From the NCBI GenBank assembly GCA_947069175.1, contig CAMTDV010000018.1:44528869-44592868 (forward strand): a stretch of DNA of 64,000 bases, written 5' to 3'. This stretch comes from Scalesia atractyloides. Its lineage: Eukaryota; Streptophyta; Magnoliopsida; Asterales; Asteraceae. The notes under the pieces are model-generated. The model was not told the DNA's origin and made no database searches. It was given only the letters and a program-made list of their open reading frames with translations. Both the position numbers and the translations under genes were made by a program. Within the stretch, counting starts at the first letter, position 1, and every line of letters begins with the position of its first letter. Below, one piece after another: positions 1-12,632 of this stretch.

Positions 1-1303
1 TTCCCATATATCTCTGACTTGCAGGTTTCTGAGCTTTCTTTGGTTTCTTTCTGCCTTTTGCCTGTGGAGACCCTGTAGTTTTTGCCGTTGAAGCTACTGC
101 AGATTTCACACGTTTGGTTCTTTTCTTAGGTCTCTCTTTATCAGACTCTTTTTCTAGATTAGGATCAAAATCAGCATCAGTTTCTTTGACTTTTTCTGCC
201 TCTGTTTCTGCTATTGACCTTTTAGTAGCTTTCTCGATCGAATCATCACTGTCATCATCATTCTCTGAAGTAGCAGAAATCACATCATCCTCTTAAGTAG
301 TCTTTTCAGTTTCTTGACTCTCAACAACAATTGCTGCACTTGAACTACCCTCTGTTTGAACATTTACAGGCTCGTCTTCATCAATCAGCATCGTATCAAC
401 TTTCTTAGCACCACGCTTCTTTTTCCTCACTATTTCAGCTTTGACAAACCATTCACTACGAGCTTTAAGTTTGAATATTGCAAACCATTCTTTCTCTACA
501 TTCAATTCCTTGTCATTACCACTACTATCGTTCCTCCACTTGTTTCCAGTAGGCGCAACATAATTCTCATCTTTTAACGCCCCAAATATTGGTTTCGCAA
601 CAGGTGCTGAATCCTGCTTCTGGAACTTTAACAATTTCTTCACTGTAGTCTCATCGAGGTGACTGAAATATAAAATGTCGTTTAGATCACGTGCAATGTC
701 TGTAAACTTTTCTTCGATAAGCATATTCTTCGACATATGTGTGAATACAAGCTTCAAATAGTTATACGGCTTCTTCAGAATCAACATCGTTGCCATGCAG
801 GCCATATAATCCTGAACATCATCAAGACCCGCCTTTCTATGGTTGAATGTGTGAATAATATCATGCATAAGAAGCGTATAGGGTTTGGGACTTCCCCTTT
901 CTTCAACGTCGGCTTATTAACACTTCCTTTGTATACGATAAAAACAACCTCGTACCATCTTTTCGTCTAGAAAAATAGGATCATCTTTGTCGTCGTTGAA
1001 TTGCAAGATTCTGCGTATATCATCTTCAGTGACTGTGATCGCTTTCTTCTCTTCTCCGACTTGTACCGGCGATGTAATAGTCTTTTTGTCTTCACTGAGA
1101 CTTGCGTTCATCCAGAAGTGATAAGTGTGCAATCTATAAGACACTGTTCGCTCTGTGATAGCATGGTGTATCGGACAATCCTTCAGAAACTTCAGAATGC
1201 TTTAGTATTCCATCAGTGATGGACATAACGCCTTATCGAGAGTGATACAGATGTTGTGGAACTTATAATAATCTATCGTAATCACCTGCGCTGGTACTTG
1301 AAC
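1..1303 (-). pseudogene. Env-like ORF of element A, N-terminal half, broken
   Basis: This is an ORF downstream of pol on the same strand, in the position of the Sirevirus env-like gene. The coding segments are 1144-917, 868-293 and 292-1, with a stop between the last two and a frameshift near 900. It aligns with the env-like ORF of element D (52992-50795): both share the FWMNASL motif, an ITVTE-DD/S-RRIL segment, DEKMVRGCF, the HRKAGLDDV segment and the LDETTVKKL segment, then a Lys/Glu-rich tail. I do not recognise a characterised function. Similar proteins are common next to copia pol genes in Asteraceae. A likely 3' splice site (TTTTCAG) ends at 1304, just before the reading frame opens. 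No signal peptide or membrane segment is evident in the part seen. Confidence 0.6.
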
Positions 1304-1373
1304 CTGAAAATCGACGCAAAACACTTAGCACGTTTTCGAGAAATTTTTACAAAAATTTTTCAACCTTTTTATC

Positions 1374-2167
1374 AATTTCGGGCGAACTTGATGTTGGTAT
1401 TTCAAACAGATTGTTGCAAGTTCACCCAAACATGCTTATCAAACATGTTCATTAATCTATTCACAAGTTCGGGCGAACTTGTAATTACAATTCAGATATT
1501 CTCTTCCCAAGTTCGAGCGAACTTCAAACATTTTTATCAATTCAACTTTTATATTAAGTTCAGTCGAACTCATGATTTAAACATGAATTATATTGTTTTC
1601 AGATGCAAGTTCGGCCAGACTTGATGAACAAGTTCGGGCAAACTTGTCATCTTCTCCAACACAAACATGCAACACATCTGTTATGACCATTTTACATAAA
1701 ATCCTTTCAAATCCAAGGTCGGTTTATGTGGAATAACATGATTTCAAGTCCAATTTGTCCAAACAATCCCTAGATCTATTGATTTTATCAAGTTTCAGAT
1801 CTCAGTTAATCAATTACGTCCAATTAACGGTTCAAATCTTGATATCTCACCTCTTCCATTGCAATACGTGTGCAAATCACCTAATGCAATTCAAATTTTG
1901 GCAGAGTAACGACCCTAAATTGACAAACTTGAACAATCGCTCACTGATATCAAGTTCGCTCAGAGAGAATGATTTCAATGATTATGAAGTTCGGCCGAAC
2001 TTGCAAGGTATATATACCCTAGCAAGTTCGGGCGAACTTGAGAGCCCAAGTTACAAAGCCCATGAAGTTCGGGCGAACTTACCTTTCTCAGACAATTCAA
2101 AACAAGTTTGGTCGAACTTCTTTCAAACTTGAAACTTTAATCAGTTAAGCAAGTTCTGCCGAACTTG
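1374..2167. repeat. Palindrome array in the pre-env region of element A
   Basis: About ten copies of AAGTTCGNNCGAACTT occur here, some perfect (1465-1480, 1509-1524, 1987-2002, 2024-2039, 2065-2080) and others with one or two changes. The central dinucleotide varies (GG, AG, GC) while the 7-base arms are kept. Spacing is irregular, so these are dispersed sites rather than a tandem satellite. The array lies inside a candidate intron (2472-1304) between a 35-nt micro-exon and the env-like ORF. Dispersed palindromes are a reported Sirevirus feature; this sequence version is what the window shows. Confidence 0.85.
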
Positions 2168-3594
2168 CCTAAACCCAATTTCAAATTTTCAAATTTTTCA
2201 ATTTTAATCCCTGAACTTTTCACATTTCACCAGTTCTGAAAATCCACTCAGTTGACCAAGTCCAAGCTAATGACCTTGGTTAACCAATTTGTCTGCCGAG
2301 TCCAAGTTAATGACCCCGGTTTGACCCGATAAGAACAAACTGTTGAACTTTTCAAACTTTTCAAAATTCAAAGTTTCAAATTAATGAACTTTTCATTGTT
2401 TTGGCTTATCAGATTTTACAGATTAGCTCCCAGCCCATTGTTAATTAGATTCCCACCAGTTTAGCACCATACCAGACTTCGAAGACACGTTCTCCAACAT
2501 TGGTTTGCTGAAAACAATGTAGAAGCCAATTTTTTTGTATTTTTGATAGTTTATGCTAAAACACACTGAAAATCTTTTTGGTTTTAATCTGTAAAGCAGA
2601 TAAACTATGTACAGGACAATGTAAACTATGTACAAACATATTTACAGACTTATTTTTGTGAATTCGTGTCTAAGGATCATATCAGTTAACTGAGATATAT
2701 CACCAGTACCGTTGACCTTTAAATGACTTTAAGTTTTAAACTCGTTTACCTAGATTTTCGATATGTTTTTCCACTAAAACTTTACCACATATCTCAACTG
2801 TTCCAAGATATGTTAGGGTATGATTTATGAAACCTGACTTATCTATGGTTCCCACTACTTGAATATACTCCCGTATCAAGATTCCCTAGATTTCATCTTA
2901 TAAGTGAATATAGCGTAATTGATATATGTATATGGGTTAATACGAGGCCTTGAGAACTCAGGTTAGTACTAGCGTACAGATAAAGAGATGAAGGCTCGAC
3001 TTTAAGGTGTGTTCCATTTAAGGAATCTTTTTAGCACTGCCAATGATTAGATCTTTCGATACATTTCAAGTTTGCATGCAGTTTAGAGGTTTATAGCGAA
3101 AGTATTATAGAAGTTCTAGGCTATTGCTTCCGCAAAATCAGAAGAACTTGTATAATACCCCAGATATCAACTATCTATAAAGACCTCGTATCTCAGAATC
3201 AGAGAATCTCTCTAACAAAATTTCGGAGTACAAAGCCCATATATCCAAGATGTGTTAATCCACAATCTTTAGCAGTTGTAAAATTTAGTTTATATCTCAA
3301 AAACAATTTACTGAATGTGTTAAGTCTATCGACACATCCACAGTAAGACTTGTATATCACTTTTTAAACTTTACATTTCTTTAGCATACTGTGATAGTCC
3401 ACTGATGTACTATCATTTCCATTTTGTGACACCGAATTCTTTTTGTCTTTTTCAATTTTTTTGTACATTTTTGAAAATTTTCATATGCTTTTGTATTTTC
3501 TCAAATATTTCTTCCCTAAAATCAAAAACATATTTTTGGATTTTAGATTTAAAAAAAATACTAATCTAGAAGATAAATAACAAACCAATGTGGA
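2168..3594 (-). other. Non-coding spacer after pol in element A, with candidate micro-exon
   Basis: No ORF is supported here. The stretch is closely related to 30769-31910 in C and 55378-54200 in D, so it is a conserved non-coding block. It contains a 35-nt segment (2507-2473 on the minus strand) preceded by a strong acceptor (TTGTTTTCAG) and followed by a donor (GTATGG here, GTAAGG or GTAAGA in C and D). At 2253-2340 there is an imperfect direct repeat around the words AGTCCAAGCTAATGACC and AGTCCAAGTTAATGACC, also present in D near 54040-54125. Confidence 0.6.
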
Positions 3595-6500
3595 TCACGT
3601 GAACTCGTCGTCCGATTTGTATTCAACCTCAACTTCCGCACCTGTCAGCAAATTTTTAATACCGTTAAGCCTCATTAGATATTTAAATCTTGTTAAAGGA
3701 AATGCTTTGGTATAAAAATCAGCCTTTTGTTCATCGGTGTGGATTTTTTCTATTCGTACCAACTTCTTTTCATAGCAGTCACAAATGAAGTGATAACAAA
3801 TTTCAATTTGTTTAGTACGTGAGTGATGAACCGGATTTTTGATTATATCGATAGCTGCTTTGTAATCTACGAATAAAGGCGTATCAAGAAACTGCAGACC
3901 ATAATCCCTCATCTGTTGTTGAATCCAGAGGATTTGAGAACAACAGCTGGAAGCAGAAATGTATTCTGCCTCACAAGTAGAGAGAGAGAGACCGTGGTCT
4001 GTTTCTTGCACTGCCACGTTACCAAACGTGTTCCGAAGAACTGGCATCCTGCCGTTGTAGATTTCGAGTTTAGCTTGTCCACTCTGAAGTATGAGTCAGC
4101 GTATCCCATTTGATCAAAATTATCGTTCTCTGGATACCACAAGCTGGTGCTTGGACATCACCTCAAGTAACGGAAAATTCGCTTGACTATCTGCATGTGT
4201 GACACTCGAGGACTAGACTGATATATCGCACATAAGCAGGTAGGATTCATGATGTCTGGGCGAGATGCCATCAGATACATCAGAGATCCTATCATCGATC
4301 GATAGAGTGTGTCATCAACTTTGGTTCCCGTCTCGTCAATGCAAATCCCATGATTCAGTGCTAGCGGAGTCGAAAGCGGCTTCGAGCTATCCATTTCAAA
4401 CTTCTTGAGAATGTCGTGAACATACTTTGTCTGATGAATGAATATACCGTCTGGTAACTAATCGACCTGTAATCTGCGGAAGAATTTCATTTCACCCATG
4501 GAGGACATCTCAGATTTCTTCTTCATGATCTTTTTGAACTCTTTGTAAAGATTATGATCCGTAGAACCAAAAATGATATCATCCACATAGATTAGCACAA
4601 TGATTAGATGAGATCCGAGTTCTCTAGTAAACAATGTACTGTCCACTGTGCCTCTTGTAAAGCCGTTTCCAACGAGATGTTATGATAACGTCTCATACCA
4701 AGCTCTCGGGGCTTGGTGTAATCCGTATAAGGATTTGTCTAGGAGATAAGCTTTGTTCTTGTTCAGCGGATCGACGGACCCTGGTGGTTGGCCGACATTG
4801 TTCATGAAGTTTACCATAGAGAAATGCAGATTTTACATCCAACTGGTACACTTTAAACTCTTTCCAAGCTGTGAACGCGAGGAAAATGCGGATAGACTCT
4901 AATCATGTAGCCGGTGCGTATACTTCTGTGTAGTCAATACCCTCTTGCTGGTGGAAACCTTTGATAACCAACCGAGCTTTGTTTCTTACTATTACACCCC
5001 GATCGTCCCTTTTGCACTTAAAGACCCACTTTGTATCTATAGCTTTCTGTTTTGGTGGTAAGTCTACAAGCCTCCAAACACCCAATTTCTCGAACTGTAA
5101 CAGTCCTTCTTGCATTGCTATCACCCAGTTCTCGTCCCCTAGAGCTTCATTAACAGTTTTTGGCTCTATTTGAGAAATGAAACATGAATAGTAGCAGTAG
5201 TTTTGAGTTGGAGCAACTCGGGTGTAGAAACAACTAAGTGCTTTATTGATTTGGCTTCGTGTACGCACACCAGTTTGTAATTCACCAATGATATTCGTTA
5301 AAGGATGGTAAAAATATGATCGCGGCATTTCTTCGGTAGGAACATCAACTAAGCTTTGCTGAATCGAGACATTCAGATCACTGTTCAATTCAACATTAGG
5401 AGTACTTGATGAAGCTTGGTTCTGATTTCTTGGACTAGTAGATTGATTCAACATGTTAGATATCTACTCAACTTCTTCATCCGATGAGGTTTCACCATCA
5501 TCATCATCAAATGTCGGCGCTTCATCAGAGTCAGAATTCTGATCCTGAGGCGTACTTGGCACTGTTGTTGTATTTCCTGGTTCAGAAAGAACATTCGATG
5601 GAGTTGTAGCAGGTGTTACTTCTGCTTCAGAAACATTTTCAACTTGAACACCGCTATTACTCGGACCTGCTTTGGAAGATGAAGTATGCAACGTGGGTTG
5701 ATTAACCCCAATTGGTCTAATGATTTGTTCTTGATTCGCCGACTGTTGAAGATAATATAACACTATGATTTCTTCTTCAGACGGTTCTTTCGGCAAGTCG
5801 AATGACTTCCAAAGGTCTTGATAGTTAAACAGCCATGTGTCGCCTCTTCTTTGAATAGGATCCGTATAGTTGAAACAATCAACATGATGTGCTTCAATTA
5901 CCTTTCTCAAAGGAATATACACTCTTCGTAGCAGACTCGCATACCCGACAAAGAAACCTTCAAGCGATATGGCCCCGAATTTACCATTTTGATCTATTAC
6001 AGTGCATGGCGCACCAAATGGCTCTAGAAACTTCAAATTTGGCTTCTGTCGGTTAATCATTTCAAAACATGTATTCTTCGTTGGTTTGACAGTTAGAACT
6101 CTGTTTAGTGTGTAGCAAGCCGCAGCAACCGCTTCACTCCAGAAGTTGACCTGAAGCTTTGAGTCTGCAAGCATGGTTCTTGCAGTTTCAATTAAAGTTA
6201 TGTTCTTCCTTTCAGCTACACCGTTTTGTTGCGGAGTATAGGGTGCACTGAACTCGTGTAGGATCCGTTTAGCGTTGCAAAATTCTCTCATTTTATTATT
6301 CTTGAACTCTGTGCCATTGTCACTACGAATTCGTCGTACAGGGAGATGATAAAGATTTTCTAGCTTCTTAAAAGAATCACCAAGTTTTCGAACTTTTCAT
6401 CTTTTGATTCTTGGAAGAAAACCCATGAGTAACGCGAATAGTCATCTGTAACGACGAAGCAGTACAAGTCTCCTGAAATACTTCGAACGTTGACAGGACA

Positions 6501-7163
6501 AAATAAATCCATGTGGAGACGTTCAAGCGGCAATTTGAATGAGTTCAAAATTTTCTTCGGATGTGATTTCTTGATCTGCTTTCCCTTTTTACATTCTAAG
6601 CAATGATTAGGCATATTAAAGCTCTGAAGATTTACACCCACAACCAGATGATTATGAACCAAGAAATTCATTTTTCGTAAATGAATATGCCCCATTTTAC
6701 GATGCCAAAGAATAGAATCTTTCTATGTAGCCTTTGTCACAAAACATTACGCTGATTTTGATGAAGTGGTAGCGACGCCCACATCCAAGACATATAGATC
6801 ATTCTCGCGCGGGGCTCGCATCAGTATCCACTCATCAGGTATTTTGAAACCAGGCTTCAGAATAATACATTCTTTGTCGTTGAAATGCACCATGAACTGT
6901 TTGTCACAAATCTGCGATATGCTCAGAAGATTGTTTTCCAGATCTGCAATGTAGTTCACGTGATCAAATGAAACAACGCCATTGGAAAGTTTTCCTTCAG
7001 CGACGATCCTTCCACCCTGATTACCAGCACATCCAACATATCCGCCGTTGATAGCTTTTTTGTCGAACAAAAGAGCTTTTATTCCCGTCATATGCCTGGA
7101 CGCTCCACTATCCAAAATCCACTTTGAAAGAACGGATCTTGGAGCCCCTGCACATGTTAAAAT
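3595..7163 (-). pseudogene. pol: Pol polyprotein of element A (PR-INT-RT-RNaseH), decayed
   Basis: The domains run on the minus strand. Aspartic protease with the D-S-G-A motif at about 7115-6747. Integrase zinc-binding part with the H-H-C-C pattern (WHRKMGHIH, then CLECKKGKQ) at 6715-6580. Integrase core with APYTPQQNGVAERKN at about 6240. Reverse transcriptase with DTKWVFKCKRDDRG at about 5030 and the catalytic YVDDIIFG at about 4580. RNase H with STCEAEYIS near 3975 and the stop near 3597. An in-frame TAG just before the WHRKMGH segment, a missing base near the gag-pol boundary and several RT frameshifts break it into pieces. Domain order is that of Ty1/copia. It would have processed the polyprotein, copied the RNA and integrated the cDNA. 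Confidence 0.88.
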
Positions 7164-10100
7164 CTACTTAAAGAGCGTGACCCAAGCCTTTTGGTCTTTG
7201 GTTTTAGAAAGAAAGCTTGGTAATCATCTTCATAATCCCCATCTGAGCCTCCACTGTCATTTACGTTTTCAAAAGTCACTTTCTTTTTACTTTTTGAATT
7301 ATTACCATTTGTAGATTTGATAGTTTCAGATTTGGTCTCAAACTTTGATTATTTCTTTTTATGAGTCTTAACAAGCTCAGACTTGATAACATCAGATGCA
7401 GTTGTCTTTTTCTTAGCAATCCAGGCTTGTGATTTAATGTTTGCCTTTTTTGATGTAAAACTTGTTTTCGTTTGCCCTAGAAGTTTCACCTTTTTTGAAG
7501 GTTGAGTTTTCAAATTTCTTTTCCGTTTAGGTTTAACTTTAGGTTTTGATTCATTTCTTTTCAAAATCATTACAGTTTTTACAAACTCTGGTTGCTTTGG
7601 TTTTACAACATCTGAACTTTCTTTTCTTCGAAGATAGGCCGGCTTAGATTTCGGACTCTTCCATGCAATGTGACCAACTTCGTTGCACTTGAAGCATTAT
7701 CATGTGAATGACTACTACTGGAATTTACACCACTTACAGCTTTTGCCTTATCTCGAAGTTCTTTTTGTTTCTTAAACTCGTCGTTTGATTGCTTCCCAAT
7801 CAAACTCTCCTCATGAACTGTGTTTGTTCGATAAACAAATTTCATGTTTTTATCTTGGTACTCGTGAAATGGTGACTTTTTCTTAACAGGTTCATCATTT
7901 TCTTCTAATCCCAACCTAGCTCCCCGATTTTCCAGATGATCACAACCCTTTCTCCGGTAGTTATTGTAATTTCTTTTGGGTTTAGAATAGAATTTCTTTT
8001 CATTTTTTTCCAGGTCCTCTGGTGTAACTTCAACTAGTTTGAACAGTTTATCCAATTGATCTTCTTTGACATTCCGAATCGGAAAACTGTCATCAAAGTA
8101 TAATCTATCAGATTCCTTAACCTTGTACAAGACAACGTTAGGATCATCAGATAGATCATCTTCCGATGATGTATCGTCATCTTCAGAATGTGTGTCAGAA
8201 CTGTTCAAACTCGAGGTGGCGCTTTCAAAGCTGCCATCATCAGAATCATTCAGAACATTTTCAACCACATTTTTAACAACCGTATTATTGTGATCATCTG
8301 ATTTAGTATAGATTACATCAATGTTTTCCGGCAACTCATTTTTCTTTTCAGATAACAACTCAATGTTGAGTGCCTTATCCATCCCATCAACAGTTTTGCG
8401 AAAATACTTCTGGCATAGGGGTGGAGGAACATTTCTGTATTCGTTACCATTTTTCTTTTTAGACATTTTATCATTTTCTTCTGACGAAATCGTAGGAAGA
8501 ATATGATCGATGACATAAGCGTTAGTTGTATAACTTCTTAAAAGTTGCTGAACACGTTCTGTTTCAATTTTAATGTCCCAGAGTTGTTGTTTGGTTTCAG
8601 CAATGGTGTTGATGTAAATGTTTATTGCTTTTTGTTTATCCATTACTGTACCTTTCAACATCCTTATAGTATCGTGTTCAATGTTATTTCTATCGAGCCT
8701 GCCATAATCATCTTTCATTTTGTCATACGCTTCCTTCACTGTACGATAATCGTATTTGAAATGTTCATTATGTACATTGAGTTCAGCGATGATTTGTGAT
8801 TTTTTGGCACATTTAGCACACAGCTCGGTACATTTTGTGCAAGGTTTTACAACCTCCACAACTTGCACTTTGACAACTTCCTTTACCTCTGGACCTACCT
8901 TGGTAAGATTTGCCATCATAGCTTTATTGGCAATGTCCTTGAGGTTTTCAGCATTCACTTCTTGAACAACATCAATGATAACTTCTTCATCATTCGACTT
9001 CTCCTCGACCACTTACTCCTGAGAACTTCCATCAAAGTTACCTGCAAAACTAGAAGTTGACTTAGGCGTTAAAATACCCTGTGTCCTCATGTGAAGATAC
9101 ATCTCTTCTTCTTCCTGTTGTTGCAGATACTGTTCCAGTAGAGCATTCTCCATTGCTGTTGCGTCTTCGGCAGAAGTTTCTTCAACGATTTCAGCCATCA
9201 ATGCAACTCCTGTCTTCTTTCCAATGTAAGAATTCCAATCGAAACCATCATCTTCGTTGGTAGTAACCATTGCCTTCTCCGTATTATTGGATGATTTCTC
9301 TTGAATCTCAACTTGAGTCTTTTTCGGAAATGGTTTATACAGAAGTGACTTCTTATAATATTCGTTGCCACCTCCAAATTGACTCTGATTGCCCGTCGCT
9401 TCAGGATTTTTGCATTCTCTCTTGAAATGCCCTTCGTGTCGGCTTCTGAAATAAGTGACCTTCGATTTGTCGAACCATAGCTTGTTGCTTGATTTTCCGA
9501 TATCTCGGCCTGTGAGTGCAACAAACTTTGTCACCTTTCGAATGATAGAAGCTAATGACCATTTAATGCCCATCAGTTCAAGCTCTTCTTCATGCACCTG
9601 ATCGTAGTCTTCGGCGGTCATTTCAGGATTGCCGATATTCCCTTGTACTAGACTTTCATACGATTCTAGAACTGTGGCGAGAAGTGACATATGTTGTTTT
9701 GCAACTTGCTCAGAAACAACATTGTTTAGATTGATAGCAATGTAACACTTGTACACATTCTAATCAGAATTCGTTTGTTGATTCTGATTTGCTTGAATCT
9801 GATATGAAGAATTTGAACTAGTGCTCGAAAACGAAGAACTCTGTGGACTTTGATCATATTGAGGATATGATTGATTTTTACTTTGTGGCGAAGAGTTCAT
9901 ATATGCACTAAATGTTGTCTGAATCTTCGGGCTTGAAATGTTGTCTTTCATTCCGTTCTTGTAATACAGACCAACATCTTGAACAATGTTAGCATTCTTC
10001 GACTTTGCGATCTTTAGAAGTTCTATCTCATGACCTTCTAGTTTCTCGATGGATGTAGCCAGCTTGAAGAATTCCCAATTCAGACTTTCTTTAAAGACCA

Positions 10101-10714
10101 TGAGGTAGGTAGTCCATTCTCCGTCAGGTAACGCATCAACAAGCTTGTCGATGTACTCCGGTTCTGTTTTCTCTAGACCGTGTCTCCTCATTTGGACTTT
10201 CAGATGACAAAAACGTTAAATCATCTGTTTCATTGTCTCGCCCATCAACATAGTAAAAATGTCGAATTCCTTCGAGATAAGAGCTTTTTTACTCATGATC
10301 ATATCTGCGCTTCCTTGGTATTTCTTTTGCAGTGATAACCATAGCTCTCTCGCAGTCGTGTATTCAAGCAATAAGACCAAAATATCCTCTTTAACGGACT
10401 GTATAATGAGACTGATCATCTTTTTCTCAGCAATGTACTCATCCTTTTGTATCGTGGTGTACTTGTACTTTTCCAGAACTTGATGATTCTCGTCTAACGG
10501 AACGACATAACCTCTCTCAATAGCTACCCAGCTTTGGAAATGCATGGTTTGAACCCAATAACTGAACTTCTCCTTCCATCCTTCATACTCGTCCATACTC
10601 ATTAACTTCGGGGGTTTGACGGACGTGCCCATTTCGTTGTCAAGGTTGACTTGTTGTATGACATTGGCATTGGATGTACCTACTCATGACATAAATGCTC
10701 TCTGAAGATTCCAT
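7164..10714 (-). pseudogene. gag: Very long Gag of element A, decayed
   Basis: Gag reads from the ATG at 10714 to a TAG at 7166-7164. Recognisable order: an N-terminal capsid-type region (KPPKLMSMDEYEGWKEKF, 10632-10216), a central part, a first zinc knuckle near 9450 (two of its cysteines are lost, C to Y and C to S), an acidic and Gln-rich stretch, a CX2CX3CX2C motif near 8840-8800, a long helical or coiled-coil segment (about 8780-8500), an acidic Ser/Asp region, and a second CCHC knuckle near 7690-7640. In the second knuckle a small deletion shifts frame and the last Cys is Ser. Frameshifts are also seen near 10205, 9758, 9013 and 7600. At about 1200 residues it is much longer than a typical copia Gag. 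It is a structural shell protein and nucleic-acid binder, here non-functional. Confidence 0.85.
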
Positions 10715-11326
10715 TGCGAATATCGACACACGTACGCTGAAAACACGTTAAAACTTTGAAAATGATTAGTTTTACTACAAGTTCGGTCGAACTTGTAGTT
10801 GAACGAAGAATTTTAGACTTTTAATCACAATTTCGGTCGAACTTATGACTTGATTTGAAAATTTTCTTGAGACAACCTCGGTCGAACTTACACTTGACTT
10901 TTATAAGAAAACCTTTGCAAGTTTGGAACTTTCTTGATTTTTATCAAGTTCAAAATATCAATGAAATTTTAGTGAGTTTGGTCAAACTTATCAGAAATTC
11001 TCTCAAAAATTCACAAGTTCGAGCGGACTTGATAGAATTCACTCAAAAAGTGAGTTTCTAAAGCAAGTTCGGCCAAACTTAGGTTACAAGTTCGATCAAA
11101 GTGGATTTAGAAAACATGGTTTTTCAACAATTTGACACCAATTCGTTTGATTTTAGTCTCCAAACTCTCAGGGGTTTGTCTATGATGTATTTAACATGTC
11201 ATATCCAAAATTGGACAGAATTTGCCAATGAATTCTTCATTTTAGTGTTAAAGTTAAGAAAATAAGAATAATGGAGTAGAATTAGAAGTGTTCTTGTCTT
11301 GATATCAATCAAACCAGGCTATTCTA
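10715..11326 (-). other. 5' leader of element A with palindrome array
   Basis: This is the untranslated stretch between the primer site and gag. It holds a palindrome array from 10779 to 11102 (perfect copy at 10779-10794, the rest with changes such as TTTG for TTCG). A TTTTCAG ends at 10737, 23 bases before the gag ATG, and is kept in B (21215) and C (23527), so it may be a 3' splice site of a leader intron. No ORF is supported. Confidence 0.7.
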
Positions 11327-11338
11327 GCTCTGATAGCA
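11327..11338 (-). other. Primer binding site of element A
   Basis: Reads TGCTATCAGAGC on the minus strand two bases inside the 5' LTR. It matches the initiator Met-tRNA 3' complement (TGGTATCAGAGC) except for one base. The same site is perfect in B and C. Confidence 0.85.
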
Positions 11339-11340
11339 CT

Positions 11341-11740
11341 TGTAGGACCGATCCTGATAGCATAGGAACCTAGATTTGATACCTAATGTCGATAATAGCG
11401 GAAATATTATGACAAGGTTACCAATTAACTAGAATTAGTCAATTAAACGTCAATTTTATTGATATAACGTCGAGTCTCCAATTTGACTGAGCTTCGCCTC
11501 AAAGTGCACAAAGTTACAAATGACAATACAAGCTAGCTATTTATAGGGTCTCAAGTTCGCTGGTGGGAGAGGTAGTTCGGACGAACTTGACTACGTCAAG
11601 TTTGGCCGAACTTGACTTCACAATTCATTCACGAGCGAGCTTGACCCAAAACAACATGCATACTTCATTTTTCTAGCCTGTTCACATCTAATCTATACAG
11701 ACTCGATATAAGACTAAGACATAGACATTCTGCACCAACA
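11341..11740 (-). repeat. 5' LTR of element A (400 bp)
   Basis: Starts with TG and ends with CA on the minus strand (TGTTGGTGCAGAATG to CGGTCCTACA). It is clearly related to the LTRs of B, C and D. A TATAAATA box lies at 11545-11538. Upstream of it are palindromic TTCG..CGAA sites (11546-11620). The right border abuts G2 sequence. Confidence 0.93.
11538..11545 (-). promoter_or_regulatory. TATA box of the A LTR
   Basis: TATAAATA on the minus strand, about 200 bp into the LTR, in the same position as in the B, C and D LTRs. Palindromic sites lie directly upstream, as in the sister LTRs. Confidence 0.75.
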
Positions 11741-12618
11741 TATGGACCGTATGGGGTTTTGGCTTACGGTCCCTAAGGCCCTTGCAGGGGTGAAGTTACA
11801 AATTTGGCAGAAATGGCCCCCGAACTTGATTTTGACGCGTTTTGGCACTTTTTACACCCGTTAACCCCATTTTCAAGCTCTATAAGGACAATAAGGCATA
11901 GGAAACTTGAAATGTGCTAAAAATATTCCAGATGTCAGTTCGTTTGGTCGTATGGTTGCGGTTTTCGGTTAATTACGACGAAAAGTGTAACGAACGCGCA
12001 AATGGCGTACATGCTTAACGAATGATATTTTTGCATTCCAATCATTAAAGTCCAGGATTTTAATGATTAAAATTTTTTTTGGTTGTGCGAACATTTTCCG
12101 TATTAAGAAATACGTGAATTGGCATAGTTTCGCAGAATTTGCAAAATAGCCCCTGAAGTTGCAAATGCATGTTTTTGCCCTACCGAAGCCCTAAATACTT
12201 ATTTCTAAGTTATGTAAAGGGTATTTAGGGTATGTTAAGCTTGTCTCGTTGTTCCGGAGTGTACATTGCTGTGAGAATCAGCAGACTTTTGTAGTTTGTC
12301 GTAAATAGTCCCTGTGATCGAATGAGCTTGCTTTTGACATACCAGACCCTTCAAATTATTTCTAAGTTATGTAAATGATATTTAGGGTATTTTTATCTTA
12401 TGACACTACTCCGGAACATACGTTGCGCTTAACTGATTACGTTTACGTAACAGTTTACGTATAATTTTCAGAGATTGATTAAGAGCTTGATTTTGAACAA
12501 GGATTGATATTGTGCAATTGTTATGGATATTTTCATAATTTAATGAAAAACACAAGGTTTTATAGCTTATGAAATTGTTCGGGATCTGATAATGACAACT
12601 GGAGACACAGTTATCACA
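11741..12618 (-). repeat. Partial 3' LTR of G2
   Basis: On the minus strand the LTR begins TGTGATAACTG at 12618, directly after a polypurine tract. The far end is lost at the insertion of element A (11740). It contains an internal imperfect duplication about 170 bp apart, sharing TTTCTAAGTTATGTAAA and GTATTTAGGGTAT-like words at 12202-12235 and 12359-12392. No ORF is supported. Confidence 0.65.
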
Positions 12619-12632
12619 GTCTCCCCTACTTT
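12619..12632 (-). other. Polypurine tract of G2
   Basis: AAAGTAGGGGAGAC on the minus strand lies immediately before the LTR start TGTGATAAC. This is the usual site of plus-strand priming in LTR elements. Confidence 0.65.

Larger units (their letters stand above)
1..11740 (-). mobile_element. Element A: Sirevirus-like Ty1/copia retrotransposon, left end outside window
   Basis: A minus-strand copia element reads from its 5' LTR (11341-11740) through a leader with palindromes, a long gag (10714-7164), pol in the order PR-INT-RT-RNaseH (7163-3595), a non-coding spacer with a second palindrome array, and the first part of an env-like ORF that leaves the window at base 1. The extra ORF after pol, the long Gag and the palindromes are features known from the Sirevirus lineage of plant copia elements. 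The 3' LTR is not in the window, so the full length is unknown but exceeds 11.7 kb. TATGG at 11741-11745 should be one copy of its target duplication; the partner is off the left edge. Coding regions carry several frameshifts and stops, so it is not autonomous. Confidence 0.9.

Noticed and set aside
1374..2167. CRISPR-like array of palindromic repeats
   Set aside because: Repeat spacing is irregular, the centre varies, and the setting is a plant retrotransposon with no cas genes.
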